DNA from: Clostridia bacterium
Lineage (GTDB): Bacteria > Bacillota > Clostridia > Oscillospirales > Acutalibacteraceae
Assembly: GCA_900767015.1 (NCBI GenBank)
Contig: CAAFXQ010000261.1
Coordinates: forward strand, 1 to 50,475
DNA length: 50,475 nt
Direction of reading: 5' to 3'
Within the stretch, counting starts at the first letter, position 1, and every line of letters begins with the position of its first letter. Made by a program: the position numbers and the translations under genes. This document shows positions 25,601 to 37,600 of this stretch, piece after piece. The notes under the pieces are model-generated. The model had not been told where the DNA came from. It did not search any database and was given only the letters and a program-made list of their open reading frames with translations.

Positions 25601-28600
25601 GGCAAGAACCGGAACGAGCAGGTTCATGACAAGGTTGCCGAGGTCAGCTTTCTTGAGAAGATCATTGATGATGCTTTCAAGTGTTGCGCCGTTGCCCTTA
25701 ACAAGGCCAAGGACTGTCGGGATAATTCCGTCGATTGCGGTAAGAGCACTTTCGATGTTTGTATCGGTAATGCGTGTATCCTTCATCGAAACCGGAATCT
25801 TTGTAATATCCTCCTGACGGATCTTGCTGTACTTGATGGAATACTCAGTTACGAGCATTACGATGATATCAACGATTTCATCTTCCTTGCCGGCAAGCGA
25901 CTTGACGACAGAAGCAAGCTGTTCGTTTGTATCAATACCGGCCGCCTTACAGATGAAGTCGAGAATGTCGTCCGTAAATACGGTCTGAAGCAGGTACATG
26001 AGGACATCGGTCTTATCGACGCTCCACTCATTGGTGGGTTTGTCTACTTCGCTGGTATCCTTAACGTCGATGCCGTACTTGCTCAGTTCTTCGAAGAAGT
26101 CAGCGTCGAGAAGCTTGGTAACCGGTGTTGTTCCGTCAGGTCCGACAATGTTCAGACCGGCGACTGCTTCGTTAATCAGTGCAACAAGTTTTTCACCGTG
26201 TTCACCGGCGATGGTCGTAATGTCTTCAATGCTGATCTTCAGATAGTTCTTCATAATCGCATTGATGTCGTCCATGGTTACGATGTTTTCAACGATTGAA
26301 AGCAGGCTCGTAATCGGAGACAGCAAGCTGTTGAGTGAAGTTTCTATACCGTTGTTAGCGATGAAGAAGGACGCACTGCCGACGAGTTCAAGAATTGTTG
26401 AAAGCGGAGCTTTTTCGAGCTTGTCGACAAGTCCGAAGATTCCGTCAACAACTTCTCTGATCATATCGTTCGAGGTGGCAATCTGATCACCGGCCTTCAG
26501 GCTGATGCCGAGTGCCTTACCGAGCGGAACGATGGCATTGTCATAGGTGTTTGCACCCTTGAGGACGAAGCCGTCAATGAGTACTCTGATGTTTTCGCCG
26601 CGAAGCAGGAAGTCAAGAAGATCTTCGAAGATCGCAGTCAGTTCATAAACAACGCCGAAGAAGCTTTCCTTGTCAGTTACATTCCATACGTAGTCAAGAA
26701 TGACCTTCGTTTTCTGATTCTCTGATTCGTCAAGATCCGGAGTAAGCGAATATTCCTTACCGTCGATTGTCTCTTTTTGAAGACCCTTGGCACCGTAATA
26801 GGTTTCCGTGATATCCTGGCCTTCCGCATTCTGACCGGTTACATAGGTGTATGCGTACTTCGTATAGGCGTTTGCAACATCAGCCCATGTTAAGCCCTTT
26901 TCGGTATCGGAAGCGGTTACCGTCGCAATCAGACCGGCTATCTTGCCGCCGTTTGCGTTGGAGATTGCTGCTACACCGGCCGGTGTAAGGTCGATTTCGA
27001 CAATCTGATCAACAAGCGTCTGGATAAGATCCATCGTCTTTGCGTCAAGTCCGCCGAGAACGCCGATGAGAAGTCCGACAAGGGTATTGGCCATACCGTC
27101 GTTAAACGCATATTTCTTAAGTGCCCAATCAACAATGTTTTCAATTGTTGCGTTGTCACCGAGTGCTTTGTAGATGTCAGCAATCAGCTGGATCGGTTTT
27201 TCCTGCGTTGCAAGAATCTTGATGACCTTCGGAACGGCATTGCCGACGATCTTGTCGAGCTTGCCGATTGCTCTGGTCGTTGAGGACTTCCATACGCCGT
27301 CGTCTCTGTAATCGTAATCTTCTGCGCCGAGATACTTGTAGATCATGACGATCGTCTCGACATCATATCTACCGTTGAGAAGCTTGATGATTGCATCGAC
27401 AAGCGACTGCGGATCCTTGATTGCGTTGTTGATGATATCCTGAAGTTCCTGCGGAAGCTTGGTCAGGTCTACCTTGAGAAGCTTGAGAACCGCATCAATA
27501 TTTTCAGGTGTGAGAATCATTTCGGCAAGAGCAATCAGGGTGTCGGCTGCGTTACCGGTGATATTTCCGCCCGGAGTTCCGATGCAGATATCCCAGTTGG
27601 AGTTGACCTTAGACGGGTTGAGCGTGATTGTTCCGCCTTCGCCAACCGCTACTGCCTGAGCGGCAAGTCTTGCTGTGTTGAAATCAAGGTCAAGAGCCGG
27701 AATGAACTTCTGGATCGCTGCTCTTACAAGTTCCTCAAGTGTTGCGGCGTTAAGGTCGATGTTGACACCGACTTCAGCGTTATGCTGTGCAACCTGGTCA
27801 CCGAGGTAAACCTGAAGAATTTCCGTATTGTTGATAAGACCCATCAGGTTCAGCGTTACCGAAACGGGGATGACGCCCTGAACAGCTTTGATCAGTTCGC
27901 TGATCGGAGCGATCAGGTTCGAAATAATCGTTGTCAGACCGTTCTTGCTTACGGTATACGCAAGGTTTGCGATAAAGCCGAGCAGGTAGTTGAGGGGTTC
28001 GTCAAGGTTGTCGTTGAGTGTCTTGAGGATGGCGTTAAGAATGTAAGCCAGTGAGCTTTCGCCGGTTTCAAGCTGGAGATCATATTCAGCCTGAGTATAA
28101 ACGTTCTGAACACCGAGTGCTTCAAGAAGCGGGATAATAGCGTAGTTGTATCCGCTACCGCCCATGATGTTGATTTCTCCGAACGCACCGAGCGAGTCAC
28201 CGTATGTGCCGTTTGCAGCGAAATTATAGGTTCCGCCGGAAAGGAGAAGCTTCAGGATCGGATCGAACGGCTTCAGAAGTGCGGTAACAGCGTCAACAAG
28301 AGCTTCTGCTTTTGCATCCTTACCGACTGCCGCCGAAACGCCCCATTCGCAGTTGATATTGAGCTTCGTGATCGGCTTGCCGTCCTTAAGCTCATATTCC
28401 TTATCGCCAATTGTTGCGGTCGTAAGTCCGGGAGCGCCGTTGTAGGTTGCGGTTTTATCCTTACCGTCAGTATCCTTTTCGCCTGTAAGGTAAGTGTACT
28501 GATATACCGGTGTCAGTTCGACTTCCTTATCGCCAATGTTTGCTTTAAGAAGGTCTTTTGCACCGTAATAGGTTGCTGTGATATCGTTACCTTCCGCATC

Positions 28601-31600
28601 CTTTTCACCGGTCAGATAGCTGTACTCATATTCAGTGTACGTATCTGCTACTTGCTTCCATGTTGTGGATTCACCGATAAAGGCTTTCAGTTCCTTGGAG
28701 AGCTTTGCATAGCCCTGCGGGGTGATGTCGATATCAACATTGATGATATCCTTTACATAGCCAAGTACGGTGTTGATCGTATCCCATGTTTTGTCGTCAA
28801 GATTTGCAATCAGGCCGACAAGAGCATTCAGGATAAGATTTACGATATTGTCTGTGTAGAGATACTGATTCAGAAGGCCTTCAAGTGAGCCGAACTCGAA
28901 AATGCCAAGAATTGCGCCGATAAGATCGTCAGCATTGTTGATTGCATTCAGAGTGTCCGCTTGTGTTACCGTACGTTTGCTGTAATCGATAACAATCTTC
29001 TGAAGTGCCTCAGCAGGATCTTCGATCGCCTTATATTCAACAACATACTTGTTCAGAAGCTTGATGAATACATCGACGATGTTCGATACAGCGTCTTCGC
29101 CGGTTACGTTGTTGATGATCTGCTGAACGATTTCAGGTAGTGACGCCGTCATATCGGACGTTACAAGCTTACCGAGAATGTCATCGCTCAGTACGAAGTC
29201 GATAAGGCCGGTAAAGATGTACTTGTGAGAACCGACAATTGTCGTAATCTTTCTGCCGGCTGCGGCAAGCTGTTCCTCGGTAAGGACATTACCGTCTTTG
29301 TCAACGTAACGGCCTTCGTCGTCAATAAGGGCAATGTTCGCATTCGATCTCAAGGAATCAATAACCTTATATTCACCGATCTTGCCTGCAAGGTCGAAGA
29401 GCATGTCGGTTGTGATTCTGATGTCGATGTTTGCTTTTGCAAGTGCCTCATTGATCGTGGAAAGAAGACCCTTTTCACTTCCGGTGTCTTCAAGCTTGAG
29501 CACGTTGAAGTGGAGTCTGATACCGCCTTCGTAATAGATCGGGTCAATGACAGCCGCAACAGCGTTGATGGCGCCAATCAAGGTGTCAACAAGCTTGAAT
29601 ATGCCGTCGTTTGCAATGTAGTAAACGAGCGAAGCAAGGTTGTCGGAAAGGAAGGCAACAGGATCTGCTACAAGATCGTCAACAAGGAAGAATACAAGCT
29701 TGAACAGATAGTCAAGCAATTCTTCGACGGTCTTAATCTGGTTGAATTCAGCCTGTGTCTTGATTTCGCCCGGATGCTTATCTGCGCCCTGAAGCGTATC
29801 AACAAGCGGAAGAATTGCAATCTCGTAGCCGTTTGTACCCTGAAGTCGGATATAACCGTTTCCGATGATCTTATCGTCGTCAGTCGGTGATACGTCTTCT
29901 TCATCAACCTTAACATAGGATTCAGCCGTATGTGAGAAGATTGAAAGGGTCTTGCCCTGCGTTGCTACCTGAAGAATCGGGAAGAGCGGGTAAAGGATTA
30001 CAGAAAGGGCAGCCTTGAAGGTTGCAAGATCTTTTACACCGAAGTCAAGCGTCGGAAGTTTTCCGTCTTCCGGAGCTGTGTTGCGGTCAACAACTTCCTG
30101 CCAAGTCTTGCAGTCGCCGATAACTTCTGCCATTGCGATGGTGCGCTTATCGGCTGCGCCGTAGTGCGCCTTAATCAGACTGATATAGCCCTGCGGATCA
30201 AGCGTGTAATCGCCGTAAGTGAAGACGGTGAATACAAGATTTACAATCTGAATGTTGCATACCGTCGGGATCAGTCTTGCGATCATTGATGTCATTTCAT
30301 CGGTATAAAGCTTACCGCTGAGAAGTGCATCAACAATGCCTCTAAGGGAAGCGGTATCACTTTCCGTGAGACTGTCAAGATATTCGCAAAGGAATGTGTA
30401 AATTACACTGGGTTTTTCTGTCTCTCCGGTTGCTTCGTCTGTCTTCGGCGCAAGAAGCGTCTTAAGAATCGGAAGCAGGGTCGGGATAGCATTGTCAATT
30501 ATTGTATCAAGCTGTGACGGAACATTCTCGATCTTGTTTTTCTGGTCAGCAGTAAGTTCGTCATATGCGGAATGATCCGGCGTGATGAGCTTACCGTTCA
30601 GCTCTGCGTACGTTACTTCGTAGCCTTCGAAGAGCTTGGTGACGATATCGGAAACAACAAGTCCGTTGAAGTTGCCGTTGATGAGGTTGTTCAGAATGAC
30701 GGAGATTGCGTTGCCTTCATCGTTAAGATCCGCATTAAGCATATCGGCAATAACACCGAGAATGTCTTCTGAAAGAACCGTATCAAGCAGGAATACAAGG
30801 GAGTCAGCGATATCAACACTGAAGTTTTCAACAACGTAGCGTTCACGGGTAACTGCACCCATTGTTGCAAGGTCATAATCGGTTGAAGCAACCTTGACTG
30901 ACTTGCCGGTTACAGGATCGTTGTACCAGTAATACCACTTGGAGTTGTTGTTTGATTCGTTGATCTTAATCGTATGCTGAGCGTACGACTCGAAGGTTGA
31001 GTTGTCGAGAACCTGAAGGGTTTCGTACTGCTCGCCGTCTTCCTTGCTTGTTACAAGGAAGGAGGAAACAAGCTTATTGATGATCGTTACAAGGTTCGAA
31101 CCGTTTTCACCGGCGATGCCTGTGATTTCCTTAACTGTGTAAACCTTGTAGGTTTCTTTCTTGGTTTCACCTGTTTCAGGATCAGTAACGTCTCTTTCGT
31201 ACGGTGTACCGGCATCGGCAGGCATGTAAGGCTCAAGATACGGGCTTACAAGCGGTCCGATCAGGTTGTCAAGGATAGGACCGACAACCGGCTCGGCAAG
31301 ATCGAAGATTGCAAAGATCGGTGAAAGCAGGTTTTCAAGGAAGAACTGAACACCGTTACAGGAGATGAAGTAGGACAGTGACGGAAGAAGAGTGAGAATG
31401 AACTCAATCGGCTTCTCGCAAAGGGTGTCAATGACAACGAAGATGGCATCGGTCAATGCTGTCAGCGTTGTGGCTGTGCCTCTTGCTCCGTTGTAGGTTG
31501 ACGGGTCAACAAGCGTACCGCCGGCGAACTGGTCAACAGCAAGAGCCTGAAGCAGCGGATAGATTGCGTTTTCATAACCGTTGTTGCCCTTGAGTGTGAG

Positions 31601-34600
31601 AACAGCATTTTCGCCGTGTTCATCGGTGAGGATCTTGATGTCGTCACTGCGGAGTACGAAGTTGAGAATCGGTTCAAGCGGATTGATGAGACCGGCAAGA
31701 ATGCTTACAAATGCATTCTTTCTTGCATTATAATCGCCATCGATGCCCCAATCATAAGCTTCGCCGCCGACTTTCGTCTCTCTTGCATCGTTTTCAGCGT
31801 CACGGGTAAGCGTATATTCGGTCGTGGTTTCACCGGAGGTTACTTTATAAACAGTTTCATCCGAGTTCGTGAAGGTAATCGTCTTAACGACGTCTTTGCC
31901 GCTCTCCGTTACCGTATAAGTATAAGCGTAGTTTACAATTTGCTCGAGAGGATAAGTCTCGCTGCCTACTGTATAGGTTGTTGCATCCTTATTTCTCAGA
32001 TATACCGTCTCGGTTGTTTCTTCGCCATCAGCACCGTTTACCGTATAGGTATAGCCGTAAGCCGTGTAATAGGAAACAACGTCAGCCCATGTTGCGGTAT
32101 GCGGTTTTGTTGTCGGGTTGCCTTCCTCGTCGAGAACCGGTTTGCCGTTTTCATCGAGAACCGGATCCGTTGCGGGAGCAGCATCAACAGCAGCGCTTAT
32201 AAATTCGTTGAGCGCATCGGACGAAGTGTGCGTAAACGCTTCGGGAGAAATGTCCAGACCGACAACGTTGTCAAGAAGCGGAATAAGGGTTGCGAGCGTA
32301 CCGCTGAGGTTTTCGCCGCCGAGAAGTCCGATCAACATGCCGATAAGCGAGGTCATCGTTTCATTGTTGAATGCATAAGCGTTGAGAATGTCATGAACAA
32401 GATCTTTCAGACTCTGCTTATGGTAGCCGCCGATCTTATCAAGTATAGCGGCAAAGGTATCGTTGCTTTCAAGCAGCGGAACAAGGTTCGGGATTGCGGC
32501 AAGAAGCGCCTTATCGAACTTCTTAATGGCACGTCTGAGCTTACGCTGTGTAAGGGTTGTGCCTTCTACATAGTCGGTATATGCATAGTCGGCCTTCTTG
32601 AAGGACAGGTATTCAAGAGCCATTGTCTCAACGTCATAATCGTTGAAATACTTCAGAAGAACCTTGAAGATGACATAGCGGTTGTCGCCGGTTACGGCAT
32701 TTATAATGGTTTCAACATTTTCGTTCAGCGTTACACCGAGTGCGGCAAGAATTCCCTTGAGGAATTCACCGCTGAGAACTGTCTCACTGACAATCTGGAT
32801 AAGCGTATCCGCACGATTTGCAAGAACACCCTTGACAACACGAGTGTTGGAGGAGGTTACGGTTGCACCGAAGTAGCGGACTGTTTCGACGTCTGTGATC
32901 GTGCAGCACTTGCCGATGATATCTTTGAAGAGCGTTTCGATCTTAAAGTCGCCGAGGTCGACGGTTACGCCCTTATCTTCCTCATATTTTGCAATGACTT
33001 TCTTGAGAAGGTTCTGAAGTCCTTCTGCGGTCAGGAAGACATTGACAAGACCATAGATATCGGATACATGGTCAAGACCGAGAGCATCCATAACCTTCGT
33101 GTTGATGAGGTCGGTAATGAGGGCATAAATGTCGAGAGCAACCAGTGCATCCTCTCTGCCGTCAACGTTGATTTTCTGAGCGGTTACATCGTTGACAAGG
33201 TCAACAAGCGTGATGATCGGAGCGACAAGCTGTTCAACGCTCTGTGCGAGGCCTTCGGAATAGATGAAGAAGAACAGCTGCGGAAGAGCATCAACGATTG
33301 TCTGAATCGGTGAGAATGCGATCTTCGAAATGATGGCATCGATGTAGGAAATAACCTTAGCGGTGAAATCATTGTCTGAAAGTTCGGCAAATTCATATTT
33401 ATCCATGATGTTTTCGATACCGAATACTTCAAAGAGAGGAACTATGAATCTGTCGTAGCCGTCGCCGGCAGTAATGGTGATACCGTCAAGAAGAACAAGG
33501 TTATCTTCCGTGAGCATCAGTCTGAGAACTTTTGCAAGCGGGGTGAGAATGTCAGCAAGAAGATCAAGAACATCCTGATACTCCTTGATGCCGAAGCTGT
33601 TTGCGTTCTTCAGTTCAACATCATACTGATATTCGAATACCGGGTTGCCGTCGGTGTCTGTTTCAACAACATAGGCGCCTTCGATTACATCACCTGTTCC
33701 GTCACCGGCGGTTGTGTAGTATGTTGTGTCACCAATCTTAACGATCGTACTTGTCGTTGTTGCCGGGATCTGCTTACCTTCTGCGTCAAGTTCATAAACC
33801 GGCTTGGAGGTATCATAGATGAATCCGTCTTTGTCCTGAGCCGGAACAATAATTTTACCTTCGCTGTCTTTTTCAGCAGTTGTTTCGTCAAATTTAACTT
33901 TAACCTTGTGTGCCTCATAAGCATCTTCCCATGTCTCGCAGTCTGCGAAATAGGTAGCGAATGCCGGTGAGGAAGCCTTGAAGTATTCGAGCGAAAGGTC
34001 AAGGCCGGGAACGATTTCCTTAAGCATCGGGATAACCGTTACTAAAGTTTCGTTTCCGCCGAGAAGCTTAACGAGCATCGCAACAAGCTTTGTCATGTTG
34101 CCGGTCGTGACAACGGTTTCGCCGTCAACCGTTGTGCTACTGTCGGCAAGAAGTCCGACAACAAGGTTGTGGAGAATTTCTTCTACGCTTGTGCCCTCAA
34201 GCTTAAGCGAGCCAAGTGCACCCTCGGGAAGCATTGTCATGACGGCCGGAAGAATAGCGTTAACAAGGGAATCAAGGTCAGCCGGAAGCTTTTCAAGCTG
34301 TGCCTTGTCAATGCCGATATTTTCGTAATCGATCGGGTCAGCCTGTGCAACTTCTGAATAGTCTGTCTTGGTTCTCTGCGCACGGTATTCAACTTCGTAC
34401 CATGAAAGCAGGTCGATAACCAGTCTTTCCACCGCTTCTGCATCGTCGAATACGCTGTACAGAAGAACGGTAAGAAGATAGTTGTCGTCTTCCTTCTGAA
34501 TGGTGGTCAGGGAATCGAAGTCAATGTTCAGAAGACCGCCGACTGTGTCACGGACACCTGCATTGAATACAACCCAATCAAGAACCTTCAGAAGTACGGT

Positions 34601-37600
34601 CTCACGGTCAACGGTATATTCGGTTGCCGGAGTTCTTGTAATCTGGCCGCTTCTTCTGTCGTCGTTGATTTCAACCTTAGCAACATAGCTGCCGTTTTCG
34701 GGAAGCCATGCACAGGAAGCAAGGTCGATAAAGAGGGTATCGCCGACGATATCTCTGAGTGCGATTTCGTTGCCGTTAATGGTGAAGGTTACACCGTCAA
34801 TAACCTGCCAGATGATGTCAAGGAAGGTCATTTCGGGTTCTTCGGTTTGTGTTTCAGCACCTTCGTCAGCAAGAGCCATAATGTCTTCGCTGAGAACGTT
34901 AGCCATTACGTCTTCGCTTGAAGCTTCGTTATCTTCAACAATGTCAAGGACATAGGCCGCAGCCGCAGCGGAGGCAACTGTCTGTGCTTCCGGCTCGTAG
35001 CTTGTTGTCGCTACGCCGGCGTCAGCGTTGGCATTCTTGATCAGGTTCTTCAGAAGCGACTTGACGGTTCCGAGAAGATCGATGTTGTAAATAACGCTGA
35101 TCTTTTCGGTGATGGTTGTAACCGGAGCAAGAAGATTTTCAAGAATGGTGTCAATGCCCTTGCTTTCAAGGAAGCGTGCAAGATAGGGCAGGATCGTTGC
35201 GATTGTGGAAACCGGTCTGTCGCAGACGGAGTCTACAAGGGCAAAGATTGCATCAACGATCGACTTGAGGAGAAGCTCAAGATTGTCGTCATCGTTACCT
35301 CTTACGAGATCCTCGCCGTAAACAGCCTTTTCAAAAGCTTCGTAGGTAGCGTAGTAGTTTGTGTAATAGAGGTTCGTTGTCTCTTTGCCGTTTTCGTCAA
35401 GCTGATAGAGATGGTCAATACCGAGAGCTTTAATCAGCGGGAGGATAACGCCCTTGTAGCCTTCAAGACCTCTGATGTTCGCCTTTTCGTAAATGGAAAG
35501 GTTACCGCCGGTAAGAAGAACTTCAAAGATGGTTGAAAGCGGCTGAACAAGGCTCCAGACCATATCAACGAACTGATCACGAGTGTTAATATTCCATGTT
35601 GCATGGATCTGAACGGCCTGCTTCTGAACGTCAGTGTAAACCGGCTTGGTCTTCGCTTCGTCTTCCCAAAGAGCGTTGCCGTCCTTATCGGTAGCCTGAA
35701 CGTAAACCGGTGTTACGGCGTGGCCGTCGATGTTGGTTTTGTTCTCGTCCGGGCTGTAAACGGTTACAGTCTTGTCGCCGTCCTTATATTCGTAGACATA
35801 TTCCATGTGGCTAGCGGCAACCTGGCTCCATTTCTTGGAGGTGCCGATAATATCCTTGAGTGCCGGAACGTTCTTAGCGTATGTCTGCGGAGTCAGGGAG
35901 TAGCCTGCGCCTTCTGCGATGCTTACGACGATATTGACAATTTGTGCATTCTTCTTGTCACCGAGTAAGCCGATGAGAAGACTTACGATCTTATTGATAT
36001 TTTCGTCCTTGTAGAGATAGCCCTTCAAAAGTGCATCAACTGCATTTTTCAGAGTAATATCATCATCAGCCGTCAAGCCAAGCTTTGCAAAGAGACCGGT
36101 TTCGTCAACATCTGTTGTTGCCGGATCGTCCTGCTTGGTGAGCTCAGCCTTGAAGAGGTTGAGAATGGTTCCGATCAGGCGGTCGAGATTGTCAATTGCA
36201 GCCGAAGTCTTTACTCTCGAAAGCTCGGTTACATCCTGACCGGCTTCAATTGCCTTAAGAACCTCTTCGTGAGAAGCATAGCCGGCATCTTCAAAGAATT
36301 CTCTGTGTGTTTCGGATTCGATATTAACAAGCGTAATCTCCTTTTGACCCTTGACGGTGTAAGAGGTGAACAAGCCAACAATTACTTCAACAAGGGCTTC
36401 GGGATTCTGGAATACGTTGGTGATGATTTCATCAAGAAGTTCAGCGTCGTCACCGTTTTCGTCGGTAAGGTTATAACCAAGAAGGTTACCGAGAACTTGC
36501 TTAATGGTTGTGTTCTCAAACAGGAAGTTGAGAAGGAACATCAGAAGCTCAGCACGGCTGACCTTTACCTGACCGTTATTGTCAATGGCAACAAGATTGC
36601 TGTCGGTCTTCGGGTCGCCGAGGGCGGCAATTGACTTGAAGAAGTTCTTCAGGGCGTCGCCGCGCATTTTTCTTGCCAAGGTGACATCTTCCTCATTTTC
36701 GGAAGCGGCAAGTTTTTTGGCTTCAACTTCAGTGTCCTTATCGATGAACAGAACGATGCTGTACTTGTAGTCATTTCTGTTTTCATCGGTGATTACGGTA
36801 TCCTTCGAGGCAAGTACGGACGAAAGATCAAATTCCATTGAACCGATGTAGCGAAGAAGAGAATCCGTAAAGGACTTGACAGCAACTTCGTGTACGATAA
36901 TTTCACCGGTATCCGGATCGATTTCAACATAACTCTGGAGAGCTTCCTGGAAGGACTCCCAAGAGCCGGTCGCAAGAACGTCAACAAGGCCGGAGGCGAT
37001 TGCGTTCAGGTCAAGGTTGATGATCTCCTTGAGTCTGTTGGTAAAGGTTGTAAGCGGAATCAGAACATTCGAGACAAGCGTGGTCAGACCGTCGCCGTAA
37101 ATGAAGTAGGCGAGAGTCGGAAGAGCCGTCGAAAGAGATGAAACCGGGCAGGTAACAAGAATTTCGAGGAAGTAGAAGACATAGTTGCAGAATGTCTTAA
37201 CCGCTTTGCCCATGCCGTCAACATCAAGTTTTCCGGCATCGTCATAAACGAGATCATAATATTCGTCAGCGGTCATAACCTGAGTCGGGATCTTCTGACC
37301 GGCCGGCTTGCCCTCGTTCATGGTTTCATAGATTGTCTTGCCGGTTACAGGATCTGTCGTATTCTGAATGTATTCAAGAACGCCGTTCAGGCCAAAGGCA
37401 TTCAGGAGCGGAAGAAGTACATTTTCGTAGCCCTTATTGCCTTCAATGTTCAGGCCGCCGTCAAACAGCTTGAGTCCGTCACCGGCGATAAGCATTGAGA
37501 ACAAGGGGGCAAACGGAGTAAGGAGCTCCCAAAGGTCATTGAGGAGTTGATCTTTCTTTGCGGTGAAGATCGTCTGGGTGGTGTCGCCTGTGCAGGCATC

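Noticed and set aside
31616..33313. 565-codon open frame on the plus strand
   Set aside because: It lies wholly antisense to the giant gene, lacks a ribosome site and resembles no protein. It results from the biased codon use of the repeats.
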